Assembly (NCBI GenBank): GCA_017395685.1
Contig: JAFQOD010000005.1
Coordinates: forward strand, 1-57,530
Length of the DNA stretch: 57,530 bases
Source: Clostridia bacterium
Lineage (GTDB): Bacteria > Bacillota > Clostridia > Christensenellales > Aristaeellaceae
Reading direction: 5' to 3'
A program made the translations under genes and the position numbers. The notes below the pieces were generated by a model. It searched no databases, was not told the origin of the DNA, and was given only the letters and a program-made list of their open reading frames with translations. Shown one piece after another: positions 16,572-25,904 of the stretch (positions are counted from its first letter, which is position 1; each line of letters starts with the position of its first letter).

Positions 16572-17642
16572 ATGGATCGCGTTTATAATTTTTCTCCCGG
16601 CCCCTCCGCCCTTCCCCTGCCTGTTCTGGAAAAGGTGCAGGCTGAATTGACTGCCTACGGCACCACCGGCATGAGCGTGATGGAAATGAGCCACCGCAGC
16701 GCCATGTATCTGGATATTTATCATGAAACGGAAGCCCGGCTGCGGAAGCTGATGCATATTCCGGAGGATTATTCCGTGCTCTTCCTCCACGGCGGCGCCA
16801 CCATGCAGTTTGCCTCCATCCCCCTGAATCTGGGCAAGACGGGCAAAGCCGATTTTATCGACAGCGGCAATTTTGCCCACGGCGCAGCAGTGGAAGCGAA
16901 AAAATATCTGGATGCCCGGATCGTGGCCTCTTCCCGGGAGGATAATTATACCTATGTGCCCCAATGGGAAGGTAAGCTGAATGCCGATGCGGATTTTCTG
17001 CATATCACCACCAACAATACCATCTACGGCACCCACTATATCAAGCTGCCGGAAGGCCCCGCGCCCCTGGTTGCGGATATGAGCAGCAATATCCTGGGCG
17101 AAGTATACGATGTGAATAAGTTCGGCGTCATCTATGCCGGCGCCCAGAAGAATATTGGCCCTGCCGGCGTGTGCGTGCTGATCGTAAAGAAGGATCTGCT
17201 GGGCAATGCCGCCCCCATCTGCCCCAAGATTCTCAATTGGGCCACCCAGACGGAAAATGAGAGCATGATCAACACCCCCAATACCTTCGCCATCTATGTG
17301 GCAGGGCTGTGCATGGAATGGCTGCAGAATCTTGGCGGTGTGGAGGCCATTGAAAAGATCAATCAGCAAAAGGCCGCCCTGCTTTATGATTTCATCGATA
17401 ACAGCAAGCTGTTCAAGGGCACTGCCCAGAAGGAATTCCGCTCCATTATGAATGTCACCTTCGTTACCGGCGATAAGGATAAGGACGCCGCTTTCGTGAA
17501 ATTCTGCGCCGGAAAGGGCCTGGTCAATCTGAAGGGCCACCGGTCTGTGGGCGGCATGCGGGCCAGCATCTATAACGCCATGCCCATGGAAGGGGTGCAG
17601 GCGCTGGTAGCCGCCATGAAGGAATTTGAAATGCAGGGCTGA
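16572..17642 (+). CDS. serC: Phosphoserine aminotransferase
   Basis: Converts 3-phosphohydroxypyruvate and glutamate to phosphoserine, the second step of serine synthesis; PLP enzyme, cytoplasmic. The N-terminus NFSPGPSALP and MSVMEMSHRS is diagnostic, FLHGGATMQF binds the cofactor phosphate, and the Schiff-base lysine is in YAGAQKNIGPAG near residue 197. The length of 356 residues is normal. Ribosome binding site GGAAGG. Followed after 14 bases by serA, so the pair forms an operon for serine synthesis; a phosphoserine phosphatase gene is not present in this window. Confidence 0.97.
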   Translation: MDRVYNFSPGPSALPLPVLEKVQAELTAYGTTGMSVMEMSHRSAMYLDIYHETEARLRKLMHIPEDYSVLFLHGGATMQFASIPLNLGKTGKADFIDSGNFAHGAAVEAKKYLDARIVASSREDNYTYVPQWEGKLNADADFLHITTNNTIYGTHYIKLPEGPAPLVADMSSNILGEVYDVNKFGVIYAGAQKNIGPAGVCVLIVKKDLLGNAAPICPKILNWATQTENESMINTPNTFAIYVAGLCMEWLQNLGGVEAIEKINQQKAALLYDFIDNSKLFKGTAQKEFRSIMNVTFVTGDKDKDAAFVKFCAGKGLVNLKGHRSVGGMRASIYNAMPMEGVQALVAAMKEFEMQG

Positions 17643-17656
17643 GGAGGATCATCATC

Positions 17657-18826
17657 ATGTTCAAAATTCAGACGCTCAATGCCATTTCCCCCGTGATTTA
17701 TGACGCCCTTTCCGCCGGGCAGTATACCGTATCCAGTGCGGAGCCTACCCCCGACGCCATTCTGGTGCGCAGCGCCGCCATGCATGATATGGAATTGCCC
17801 GAATCTTTGCTGGCCATCGCCCGTGCCGGCGCCGGCACCAATAATATCCCCATTGATAAATGCTCCCAGCAGGGCATCGTGGTATTCAATACCCCCGGCG
17901 CCAATGCCAATGCCGTGGCCGAATTGGTGATGGCGGGCCTGCTGCTCTCCTCCCGTGATATTTTCGGCGGCATCACCTGGGCCAAGGGCCTGAAGAATGA
18001 GCCGGGCATCGAAAAGCTGGTGGAAAAGGGCAAGAGCCAGTTTGTGGGCCCCGAACTCAGGGGCAAGAAGCTGGCTGTGATCGGCCTGGGCGCCATCGGT
18101 GCGCTGGTGGCCAATGCCGCTGCCCAGGGATTCGGCATGGATGTAGTGGGCTATGACCCCTATATTTCCGTTGCCCATGCCTGGGCCCTCTCCCGTGCCA
18201 TCCACAGGGCCAATTCCCTGGAAGAGGCCGTCCGTGATGCCGACTATATCACCATCCATGTGCCGCTGATGAATGATACCCGGGCCATGGTGAATGATGC
18301 CTTCCTGGCTGGGCTCAAGAAGGGCGCCAGGATCCTCAATTTCTCCCGGGGCGAATTGGCTGATCCCGAAGCGGTCAAAAAGGCCATCGCCGCAGAGCAG
18401 ATTTCCTGCTACGTTACCGATTTCCCCTGTGCCGCCCTGGTGGATACCCCGAAGGTGATCTGCCTGCCCCATCTGGGCGCCTCCACCCCCGAAAGCGAAG
18501 AGCGCTGCGCCGAAATGGCCGCCTCCCAGGTGCGGGATTATCTGGAGCGGGGGGAAATCCGCAACAGCGTGAACCTGCCCGAGGTGGTGCTGGGCATGCC
18601 GGAAGGGGAGCGGGTGCTGCTGATTCATAAGAATGTGCCCGGCATCGTCAGCAATATCGCCAATCTGATCTCCGGCCGGGGCATCAATATCCAGAACATG
18701 CTCAATAAGAGCCGGGGGGATATGGCCGTCACCGTGCTGGAGCTTTCCCAGCAGCCGGATGATACCCTGCTGGCTGCCCTGAGCAAGCTGAACAATGTTG
18801 TCCGTGCCCGCTTGATCACCAGATAA
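17657..18826 (+). CDS. serA: 3-phosphoglycerate dehydrogenase, short ACT form
   Basis: Catalyses the first step of serine synthesis with NAD+. The NAD-binding motif GLGAIGALVAN lies near residue 140-150, the catalytic Arg/Glu/His are in the family blocks FSRGELAD and LPHLGAST (near 230-285), and residues about 320-389 form a single ACT domain (LIHKNVPGIVSNIANLI). It has 389 residues, the short type without the intervening allosteric domain, as is usual in Clostridia. Ribosome binding site GGAGGATC. The ACT domain suggests serine feedback control. Terminator follows directly. Confidence 0.95.
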   Translation: MFKIQTLNAISPVIYDALSAGQYTVSSAEPTPDAILVRSAAMHDMELPESLLAIARAGAGTNNIPIDKCSQQGIVVFNTPGANANAVAELVMAGLLLSSRDIFGGITWAKGLKNEPGIEKLVEKGKSQFVGPELRGKKLAVIGLGAIGALVANAAAQGFGMDVVGYDPYISVAHAWALSRAIHRANSLEEAVRDADYITIHVPLMNDTRAMVNDAFLAGLKKGARILNFSRGELADPEAVKKAIAAEQISCYVTDFPCAALVDTPKVICLPHLGASTPESEERCAEMAASQVRDYLERGEIRNSVNLPEVVLGMPEGERVLLIHKNVPGIVSNIANLISGRGINIQNMLNKSRGDMAVTVLELSQQPDDTLLAALSKLNNVVRARLITR

Positions 18827-18835
18827 ATAAGATGG

Positions 18836-18869
18836 AAGAGCCTGCCATGCGGCAGGCTTTTCTTCTGTA
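18836..18869 (+). terminator. Terminator of serC-serA
   Basis: AGCCTGCC-ATGC-GGCAGGCT stem followed by TTTTCTTCT. Confidence 0.85.
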
Positions 18870-18875
18870 CAATCC

Positions 18876-18904
18876 TTGACGAATTGTAAGCCGAAGTGTA
18901 TCAT
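18876..18904 (+). promoter_or_regulatory. Sigma-A promoter of the LRR protein gene
   Basis: TTGACG, a 17-base spacer and TATCAT (10 of 12 matches), with the start codon about 52 bases downstream of the expected start site. Confidence 0.7.
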
Positions 18905-18962
18905 ATTTCCATAGAAATTCTTTCTTTCAGTATCGTTCCAATCGTTTGCGGAGGGTTGTTTC

Positions 18963-20432
18963 ATGAAAAAGAAAAAATTACTGCTCATTATTTCAGGTGT
19001 TGTCATCCTGATTGCCGTTGGCCTTCTGGCATTTTTCTTCTTTGGTTATGACAAAGGCTACAATGTTGAATCTGTACCGGGCGGTGTAAGCATTACCGGA
19101 TATCGCGGCAAAGCGGTTTCCGTATTGGAGATTCCTTCCACAATCAAGGGCAAAAAGGTGGTTGGCATCAGCTATGCTGCCTTCAGCCCCGGCCTTGCCA
19201 GCCAGGCAGGCGGCTATATCAAAGAGGTTATTTTGCCGGATACCCTGACCACCATTGGGGAGAGCGCATTTCAGAATTGTGCGAAAATCCAATCCATCAC
19301 CTTTCCGGACGGCTTGAAAACCATTGGCGCAAGGGCATTTGAGGATTGCTTAAGCCTGAAAAGCATTATTCTGCCGGATAGTGTGACCGATGTGGGGGAA
19401 AATGCATTCCGGGATTGCACTTCTCTCAAAAGCGCAGTGCTGTCCAAGGGGATGACGGCCATCCCGGATAACATGTTTATCAATTGCAGTCGGCTTACGG
19501 AAATTGTCATTCCCGAAGGGGTGCAGAAATTCGGCGCTGCATTCCAGAATTGCACTTCCCTTGAAACCATCCATATTCCGGATTCCCTGACGGAAATCTG
19601 GGGAAGCGCCTTTTCCGGCTGCCCTTCTCTGAAGGAATTTGCTGTTTCCGAAAATCATCCGGTATTTGAATTGATTGATGGGATCCTCTATACCCGCCAG
19701 GGCAGGATGCTCGTGCTGTATCCCGCATATCTGGAAAGTGAATGCTTTGAAGTGCCGGAGGGCACGGTTGCCATCGGCCCGGGCGCCTTTGGCGGCAATC
19801 AGTATTTGAAGGAAGTGATTCTTCCCAATGGATTGACGGAGATTGGCGAAGCTGCATTCTCAGCTTGCGGGAGTCTACAAAAAATGACGATTCCGGACAG
19901 CGTGACCCGGATCGGCAGCATGGCGTTCTATAGCTGCAGGGCGCTGAAGGAGATTGCCCTGCCAAAGCAGCTGACCGCCATTGAATATAACACATTTCGT
20001 TTTTGCACCCGCCTTGCTTCCATCGAAATACCCGACGGTGTGACCTCCATCGGTGTGGGGGCATTCTCCAGCTGCGAAGCCCTGACGGAGCTGCATATTC
20101 CGGCAAGCGTTCTGGAAATCGGGAAGGATGCATTTCAGCACTGCTCGGCGATCAAGCATCTCACATTTAGCGAGGGGCTGAAAGAAATCGGCGATCATGC
20201 ATTTTACGAGTGCGACGCTCTGGAAGAAGTGGTGCTTCCCGATTCGCTGACAACGCTGGGAAGAAGCGTCTTCTATGTTTGTTCTTCCCTGAAAAAAGTA
20301 TATGTGCCTGCGGCCACAACGGAGATTGGGGAAAATGCATTCCTGGCGCTTCCTGTTACGGTATATGTAGAAGCGGGCAGCTATGCCGAACAATACTGCA
20401 TTGATAATTCTGTAAAACACGCCCTCAAATGA
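18963..20432 (+). CDS. BspA-type leucine-rich-repeat surface protein
   Basis: A 489-residue protein with a short basic N-terminus, one hydrophobic helix (about residues 6-27, signal-anchor or uncleaved signal) and some 15 repeats of about 23 residues of the BspA/LRR_5 type (pattern IGxxAFxxCxxLxxIxxPxxLTxI). Such proteins are surface-exposed and bind host or matrix proteins in known cases. The base composition is clearly more AT-rich than the neighbouring housekeeping genes, which fits a laterally mobile surface gene. It has its own promoter and terminator. A second LRR_5 protein is at 30330-32501. Function inferred only. Confidence 0.88.
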   Translation: MKKKKLLLIISGVVILIAVGLLAFFFFGYDKGYNVESVPGGVSITGYRGKAVSVLEIPSTIKGKKVVGISYAAFSPGLASQAGGYIKEVILPDTLTTIGESAFQNCAKIQSITFPDGLKTIGARAFEDCLSLKSIILPDSVTDVGENAFRDCTSLKSAVLSKGMTAIPDNMFINCSRLTEIVIPEGVQKFGAAFQNCTSLETIHIPDSLTEIWGSAFSGCPSLKEFAVSENHPVFELIDGILYTRQGRMLVLYPAYLESECFEVPEGTVAIGPGAFGGNQYLKEVILPNGLTEIGEAAFSACGSLQKMTIPDSVTRIGSMAFYSCRALKEIALPKQLTAIEYNTFRFCTRLASIEIPDGVTSIGVGAFSSCEALTELHIPASVLEIGKDAFQHCSAIKHLTFSEGLKEIGDHAFYECDALEEVVLPDSLTTLGRSVFYVCSSLKKVYVPAATTEIGENAFLALPVTVYVEAGSYAEQYCIDNSVKHALK

Positions 20433-20522
20433 GAAAAAATGCTTCTATACCCATGGGAAAGGGTGAATTTCTTTTTCCTCTTCGCTTTTTTCATCGGGAA
20501 GGGGAGCAAATCAAAAGCAAAT

Positions 20523-20556
20523 GAAAATGGAGAGGATTTTTCCTCTCCATTTTTTA
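20523..20556. terminator. Bidirectional terminator between convergent genes
   Basis: A 13-bp stem (AAAATGGAGAGGA with TCCTCTCCATTTT) with loop TTTT and T-runs on both strands, between the LRR gene and the Gfo/Idh gene. Confidence 0.88.
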
Positions 20557-20579
20557 TGCAGGGACATGTGAAGCGCCTG

Positions 20580-21749
20580 TCAGATTTCGGGGATTTGGAT
20601 TTCCACTTCCCGGCCCAGGGCGGCGGATTTGGAAATGCCGTCGATGATGGCCTGGTTATAAAGAATCTGGGAAGAGGGAACGGGGGCGGGGGCGCCGTCA
20701 TGGATGGCATCCAGGAAGGAGCGCACCTTCATTTCAAAGAGGCTCTTGTTATTGGGGATGATGGGCAGCTTGGTCTGGGTGCGCAGGCCGGCGATATCGG
20801 TATACAGGGTCATTTCCCCGCCTACGGTGCCGTTCCAGCATTCGGTGGAGGGGATGCGCAGGGCGCCCTTCTTGCCCAGAATGATGGTATCGCCGGGGGT
20901 ATCCAGATGCATGGCCCAGGAGATGCGGAAATCCAGCACGATGCCTCCCTCCAGGCGGATGAAGGCCGCGGCGAAATCATCCACGCTGAAGCGGGCGGCA
21001 TTTTCTTCCGCGGTGTGATTGGCGTCGGGATACATATAAAGGGGATTTTTGCCGAAGAAATCGGCGGTGTAGCCGGAAACGGTGATGGGCTTGGGATAGC
21101 CGATGGCATTGAGCACCATATCCAGGGAATAGCAGCCGATATCCCCCAGGGCGCCGATGCCGGCGGTATCCTTTTCAATGAAGGTGGAATTGGGGATGCC
21201 CCTGCGGCGGCCGCCGCCGGTCTGGATATAATAAATTTCGCCCAGTTCGCCGGATTCCACAATTTTTTTGATCTGCTGCATATTGGGATCCATCCGGGGC
21301 TGGAAGCCGATGGTGAGCAGTTTGCCGCTTTCCTTTTCTGCCTTCATTACCGCAACAGCCTCATCCAGGGTGACGGTGAAGGGCTTTTCCAGCAGCACAT
21401 GCACCCCGGCCTTCAGGGCGTCAATAGCGCATTCGGCATGGGTGGCGTTATAGGTGCAGATGGATACGGCGTCCAGCTCTTCCTTTTCCAGCATTTCCTT
21501 GTGACTGGTATAGAAATGGATGCCGCTGTAATCCACCTTTCGCCTCTCGCAGAAGGCCTGGCATTTGCCGGGAATCAGATCAGCCATGGCCACGATCTGC
21601 ACATCGGGGAATTTCACATACTGATCCACATGGGCTTCGGCAATCCAGCCGGTGCCGATGATGCCGATCTTCAGCTTTTTGCCGGAATAGGCTTTCTTTT
21701 CTTCAATCACCTGGGTAAACTGGCTGAGTACCTGATCGCCGTTTGCCAT
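20580..21749 (-). CDS. Gfo/Idh/MocA-family oxidoreductase
   Basis: NAD(P)-dependent sugar or cyclitol dehydrogenase. The Rossmann motif GIIGTGWIAEAH is at residues 29-40, the conserved EKP (LLEKPFTVT) near 125 and the catalytic block GDIGCYSLD near 205-213; a C-terminal alpha/beta domain completes it. It has 389 residues with an extra 25-residue N-terminal extension that starts behind GGAGGAACG, so I keep the first ATG. Substrate not readable; the adjacent glycoside-hydrolase remnant and nearby xylulokinase suggest carbohydrate use. Promoter at 21807-21835. Confidence 0.9.
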   Translation of the reverse strand: MANGDQVLSQFTQVIEEKKAYSGKKLKIGIIGTGWIAEAHVDQYVKFPDVQIVAMADLIPGKCQAFCERRKVDYSGIHFYTSHKEMLEKEELDAVSICTYNATHAECAIDALKAGVHVLLEKPFTVTLDEAVAVMKAEKESGKLLTIGFQPRMDPNMQQIKKIVESGELGEIYYIQTGGGRRRGIPNSTFIEKDTAGIGALGDIGCYSLDMVLNAIGYPKPITVSGYTADFFGKNPLYMYPDANHTAEENAARFSVDDFAAAFIRLEGGIVLDFRISWAMHLDTPGDTIILGKKGALRIPSTECWNGTVGGEMTLYTDIAGLRTQTKLPIIPNNKSLFEMKVRSFLDAIHDGAPAPVPSSQILYNQAIIDGISKSAALGREVEIQIPEI

Positions 21750-21806
21750 ACATCGTTCCTCCGTATTCTGCGCCCCGGAAAGGGGCGTTGATTTCAGTGT
21801 ATCTGC

Positions 21807-21835
21807 ATTATAGCATCGAAAGCATCCGATGTCGA
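21807..21835 (-). promoter_or_regulatory. Sigma-A promoter of the Gfo/Idh gene
   Basis: Minus-strand TCGACA, 17-base spacer, TATAAT with a TGC extension: 11 of 12 consensus positions. Confidence 0.8.
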
Positions 21836-21866
21836 GGAGAATATATTCAATTCTTGGATGATGTGC

Positions 21867-22637
21867 TTATTCAGCAATCAGCAGCGTAAAGGAATAGGGG
21901 GGCAGAATGGTTTCAAAGAGAAAGGAATCCCCCTCTTTTTTGCAAATCTGCCGGCCGGTGATCAGGGGCCTGTCGGCACCTGGATGGACGAAGCAGTTAT
22001 TATGCTCCTGATCACAGCGGTATTCCCGGATCTGCGCCTGATCCCCATCAAAGCCGGAAAGGGAGAGGCTGACCGGCAGGGGGCAAGCTGCATAATTGGT
22101 GATCATCAGATACACCGCTTTTCCATCCCCGGCGGCAAATGCCCGGCGGCCGCCATCCCCGGTCAGGCGGATCTGCCCCTCGGGCATCATATGCAGCAGC
22201 TGCATGGCCATGCCGTGAGGGGTAGCCTCATATTGGCCCAGATCGTTCAATTGGAATTGGGTCAGGCTGCGCTGCAGCACCGGATTATGGAAGCTGGCCC
22301 ATGGAAAGACATGCATGCCCGGCATATCAGCGGAATCAAATAGGGATTCCAGCACGCCGGAAGCATTGACCAGATTATCTTCTGCCTTCTGCGTGGGATG
22401 CATCATGCCGAATTCATCAAAGAAGATGGGCTTCTCCGGCAATTCCAATTGCTGCAGGATACGGATGTGGGCATCGTAGTATTTTCGCAGCAGATCGATA
22501 TCGGGGTGATATTCGTGGGCGGCGTAGGCATCCAGCCGCTTTTGCGGGCAGGGATCAATTTTGTAAAGCCGGAGGAACTGGCGGTAAAATTCCATCTGCT
22601 GGGCGGTGAAGGAAAGGCAGGGCCCCACGCAGCGCAA
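21867..22637 (-). pseudogene. 5'-truncated glycoside hydrolase (GH39-like C-terminal half)
   Basis: The open frame gives 256 residues that begin in mid-domain: 'LRCVGPCLSF' looks like the GGP-A/S strand found half-way through GH39/GH30-type barrels. It contains HEYHP (substrate-side His) and PIFFDEFGM, whose Glu would be the nucleophile, followed by a C-terminal beta domain. The N-terminal half of the barrel, with the acid/base Glu, is missing. The only start is a TTG with no ribosome binding site; a stop lies eight codons upstream. An intact promoter sits 20-50 bases before it, so an internal deletion is the simplest reading. Function is probably lost. Confidence 0.65.
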
Positions 22638-22657
22638 TGGCCGATCGTAATATAGAT

Positions 22658-22686
22658 ATTATAGCATCAGAGGATGATCGATGCAA
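22658..22686 (-). promoter_or_regulatory. Promoter in front of the truncated glycoside hydrolase
   Basis: Minus-strand TTGCAT, 17-base spacer and TATAAT with TGC extension. It reads straight into the truncated frame, suggesting it is the original promoter of the deleted gene. Confidence 0.55.
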
Positions 22687-22688
22687 AG

Positions 22689-22718
22689 AAAAAAGCACCG
22701 GAAAAATCCGGCGCTTTT
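22689..22718 (-). terminator. Terminator of the flippase-DUF1538-PII-CHAP operon
   Basis: Stem with arms AAAAGC-CCGGA and TCCGG-GCTTTT, followed on the minus strand by TTTTTTCTTT. Confidence 0.75.
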
Positions 22719-22725
22719 CAATGCA

Positions 22726-23628
22726 TCAATACCAGGTCTGGCAGAAGCAATTGACATACCAGTTATAATATTTTCCGTTGCTGCGGGTGCGCCGGGCCTC
22801 ATCATAATGATAGATTTCCGGCTCCAGCCATTCTTCTTCAGGCAGCTGGATCAGATTCTTGTATTTTTCTTTTTTCTCTGCCTTGCTGTTATACAGGAAG
22901 GAATAGCGCTTCACCGTGCCGCCCACATTGCCCTCTACCGTGAAAAGCTGGTAGATGCCGTCGCCCCGGTCAATCACATCGGAAACGATGGCCACATGCA
23001 CAAAATCATAATAATCCTTGGCCCCGTAGATGATCAGATAACCGGGCCGGGGGATATTGGTGATGCGCTCCATATTTTCAAAGCCGGTGTGCAGCTTGGG
23101 CACCGCCGCTTCCCGGATGCCGTGGGGATCGCCGCTGCCGACGGGCTTGACCTTGCGGAAGGTATCGGTGGGCTCCAGGGGCACCCCTGCCTGATCCAGG
23201 CAGTAGCTGGCGAATGCGCCGCACCAGCCGCAGGCATACCGCCACCATTTGGTGAATTTATTGCCCTTGGGATCCTGGGGAATTTTCTTTTCCCCCAGTT
23301 CTTCCCATTCCCGGATGGCGATATTGATGGCATCCCGGATCATGGGGGGCACATCATCCGCTGGCTGCACCTGAATCTGCACCGACTGCTCCCTTTCCCC
23401 GTCGTTGGAAATCAGATACAGAATGGCGCTGCCCTCTTCATAGGCGGTGATGATATTGCCCTCGCCCATGGCAATTTCCGGTGCATCGCTTTCCCAATAG
23501 CCCTGGAAGGGCAGAGTAAAGGATTTTTCATCCCCGGGCTGCAGCGTTACCTGATCGGGCAGCTTCTCTGCCAGTACAAGGGAGGGCAGCATCAGGCACA
23601 GCAGCATCAGACAGCCAAACCTTTTCAT
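22726..23628 (-). CDS. Secreted CHAP/NlpC-P60-type cysteine amidase
   Basis: A 300-residue exported protein. Residues 1-20 are a signal peptide; about 25-90 form a beta-rich, Ig-like region (ITAYEEGSAILYLIS); about 95-260 is a CHAP-like papain-fold domain with Cys136 in YACGWCGAFASYC, His211 in DFVHVAIV and a polar third residue in VEGNVGG (232-238). Enzymes of this fold cleave peptidoglycan peptides. The start overlaps the stop of the tandem PII gene by four bases, so it is the last gene of a membrane operon. Peptidoglycan activity is inferred from the fold. Confidence 0.8.
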   Translation of the reverse strand: MKRFGCLMLLCLMLPSLVLAEKLPDQVTLQPGDEKSFTLPFQGYWESDAPEIAMGEGNIITAYEEGSAILYLISNDGEREQSVQIQVQPADDVPPMIRDAINIAIREWEELGEKKIPQDPKGNKFTKWWRYACGWCGAFASYCLDQAGVPLEPTDTFRKVKPVGSGDPHGIREAAVPKLHTGFENMERITNIPRPGYLIIYGAKDYYDFVHVAIVSDVIDRGDGIYQLFTVEGNVGGTVKRYSFLYNSKAEKKEKYKNLIQLPEEEWLEPEIYHYDEARRTRSNGKYYNWYVNCFCQTWY

Positions 23629-24341
23629 TCTTCTTCCTCCGCGGATTCTTCCGTCAGCCTGCGGATGCCCATCACATCGGTAACCGGCAGGCTGAAAATG
23701 ATGCCGTGGCCTTCGGTGGAAAGGCCGGCGCCCCGGGTGATGGCCTGCATGACGGGCACCTTATGCTCCCGATCCACCAGGATCATCACCATTTCCTTTT
23801 CGGGCTGGATGGTGATGCCGAAGAACTGGGATGCCTCTTCCGTACCGGCGCCCCGGGCATGGAGCACCGTACCGCCCCGGGCCCCGGCGGGCAGGGCGGA
23901 TTCCATCACCAGATCGGTGTAGCCCCGATTGACGATGGCGATAATCACTTCATTCTTAATCTGTTCCTGTTCCACGGTATTTCCCCCCTCATCATGGGCT
24001 GCGGGCATTTCTTCGCCCATCAGATAATGCATAGCCTGGGATCCGCCGATGCTGCCCACCGGAATGGTGAAGGCAATGCCCCGGCCGGGCAGATCAATTT
24101 CCAGGGCGTAGGAAAGCCGGCGCATGGCCCGGCGGGCAACGCCGCTGCGGATGAAGCTGAATACCACATCCTTGGCGGTATCCTTCAGCCCCAGCAGGCT
24201 CAGAATGCCCTTATGGGCTGTGCCGTTGCCCAGGGCGATATAGTGCAGCAGCACGCCTTCCTGGCGCAGCAGGCTGGCAACCCCATCGCCCTTGCCCCGA
24301 TCCACAATGGTAACCAATACATGTAACGAAGCGTTCAGCAT
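23625..24341 (-). CDS. Tandem PII-like regulatory protein
   Basis: A 238-residue protein made of two PII-like (GlnB-fold) halves: residues about 5-100 (HVLVTIVDRGKGDGVASLL onward) and about 128-228 (NEVIIAIVNRGYTDLVME, then MVMILVDREHKVPVMQAI). The first half keeps the PII-like beta-alpha-beta pattern, but no T-loop uridylylation Tyr in the RGxEY context is seen. PII-like proteins bind adenine nucleotides and gate a neighbouring membrane protein; here the direct neighbour upstream is the DUF1538 transporter, 18 bases away. The stop overlaps the CHAP gene. Sensor role is inferred from this pairing. Confidence 0.75.
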   Translation of the reverse strand: MLNASLHVLVTIVDRGKGDGVASLLRQEGVLLHYIALGNGTAHKGILSLLGLKDTAKDVVFSFIRSGVARRAMRRLSYALEIDLPGRGIAFTIPVGSIGGSQAMHYLMGEEMPAAHDEGGNTVEQEQIKNEVIIAIVNRGYTDLVMESALPAGARGGTVLHARGAGTEEASQFFGITIQPEKEMVMILVDREHKVPVMQAITRGAGLSTEGHGIIFSLPVTDVMGIRRLTEESAEEEE

Positions 24342-24359
24342 ATTTTCTCCCTCCAGCCG

Positions 24360-25904
24360 TCAAACATCGATGATTTCATCATCCACATCCAGGATCTGAT
24401 CATCCTGGGCAGGCTTGGGCATATTGGTAAGCGTTTTTCTGGTCTTGATCCGGTATACCAGCCCCAGCACCTCAATGGCGATCAGGGGCGTCATGGCCAC
24501 CATGGCCACCAGGCCGAAGGCGTCTTTGAGGATATTGCCGCCCACGGCGCCGCATGCGCCCATGGCCAGGGGCAGCATGAAGGTGGCCGTCATGGGGCCG
24601 GATGCCACGCCGCCGGAGTCAAAGGCGATGGCGGTGAAGATGGGATCGGTAAAGAAGGTGAGCACCAGGGCAATCAGATATCCGGGAATGACAATATACC
24701 AGATGGAAATGCCGGTGAGCACCCTGGTCATGGCCAGGCCCACGGAGATGGCCACGCCGATGGACAAGGTTTTCATCATCACGTTTTTGCTGATGGCGCC
24801 GGAGGTGACCTGCTCAACCTGCTCATTGAGCACGTGAACGGCAGGCTCCGCCGCTACCACCATATATCCCATCAGCATGCCCAGGGGAATGAGGATCCAG
24901 TTGAAGGGCAGGGCGGCCAGCTGCTGCCCCAGATAATCGCCCATGGGAAGGAAGCCCACATTCACACCGGTGAGGAATACCACCAGGCCGATATAGGTAT
25001 AGATCAGGCCGACGATAATCTTTTTGATTTCAGACCAGGGAAGATGCAGGGCAAAGAATTGAAACAGGAAGAATAAAACGATAATGGGGGCCAGGGCCAG
25101 GAACACTTCCCACAGATAATGGGGCAGCGCATGGGCATAGGTGGAACGGATTTCCAGGGTATTGGCCACCTGTGCCGCCGCATTTTCCCCGGGCACATTA
25201 TCCAGATGGGGGAAGAACAGGCTGATGATCATCATGGCCAGGATGGGGCCCACAGAGCACAGGGCCACCAGGCCGAAGCTGTCATCCTGGGCATTTTTGC
25301 CGCTGCGCACATTGGCAACGCCAACGCCCAGGGCCAGAATGAAGGGCACCGTCATGGGCCCGGTGGTCACGCCGCCGGAGTCAAAGGACATAGGCGCAAA
25401 TTCCGGCTTGATCAGCGCGCCCAGCAGGAAAACCAGGGCGTACAGGCCCACCAGGATATAGGATAATTTCCACTGGAAGATGATGCGCAGCAGCGCCACC
25501 ACCAGGAAAATGCCCACGCCCACGGCCACCGTCAGGATCAATACCAGGTTGGGCACGCCCTGCACCTGATTGGCCAGCACCGTCAGATCCGGCTCCGCCA
25601 CTGTGATGAGCAGGCCCATCAGAAAAGCAATGCCGCAAAGGAACCAAATATTTTTACTCTTGGTCAGCCGGGCGCCCATATGATTGCCGATGGGCACCAT
25701 GGCCATATCAGCCCCCAGGGTGAACAGGCCCATGCCGAAAATCAGCAGCACAGCGCCTACAACGAATAAGCCCATGGTGCCCACTTCCACCGGCACCAGC
25801 ACCGCACTGAGCACCAATACCATAAGAGAAATGGGCAGCACGGAAGAAATGGATTCATGAATTTTTTCTTTTAATTTTTTATTGGTCGCTTTCCGCTGAG
25901 GCAT
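24360..25904 (-). CDS. DUF1538 integral membrane protein (two repeats)
   Basis: A 514-residue membrane protein with about 12-14 hydrophobic helices and an internal duplication. Each half contains the same signature, FDSGGVxxGPMT, at residues 174 and 428, preceded by AEPxxxVLxxQV. This is the DUF1538 family, thought to be an ion or small-molecule transporter controlled by PII-like partners. The acidic C-terminus (ILDVDDEIIDV) could contact the regulator. I use the ATG at 25904 with GGA 11 bases upstream; a TTG at 25961 lacks a binding site. It overlaps the upstream flippase-like gene by 26 bases. Substrate unknown. Confidence 0.8.
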   Translation of the reverse strand: MPQRKATNKKLKEKIHESISSVLPISLMVLVLSAVLVPVEVGTMGLFVVGAVLLIFGMGLFTLGADMAMVPIGNHMGARLTKSKNIWFLCGIAFLMGLLITVAEPDLTVLANQVQGVPNLVLILTVAVGVGIFLVVALLRIIFQWKLSYILVGLYALVFLLGALIKPEFAPMSFDSGGVTTGPMTVPFILALGVGVANVRSGKNAQDDSFGLVALCSVGPILAMMIISLFFPHLDNVPGENAAAQVANTLEIRSTYAHALPHYLWEVFLALAPIIVLFFLFQFFALHLPWSEIKKIIVGLIYTYIGLVVFLTGVNVGFLPMGDYLGQQLAALPFNWILIPLGMLMGYMVVAAEPAVHVLNEQVEQVTSGAISKNVMMKTLSIGVAISVGLAMTRVLTGISIWYIVIPGYLIALVLTFFTDPIFTAIAFDSGGVASGPMTATFMLPLAMGACGAVGGNILKDAFGLVAMVAMTPLIAIEVLGLVYRIKTRKTLTNMPKPAQDDQILDVDDEIIDV

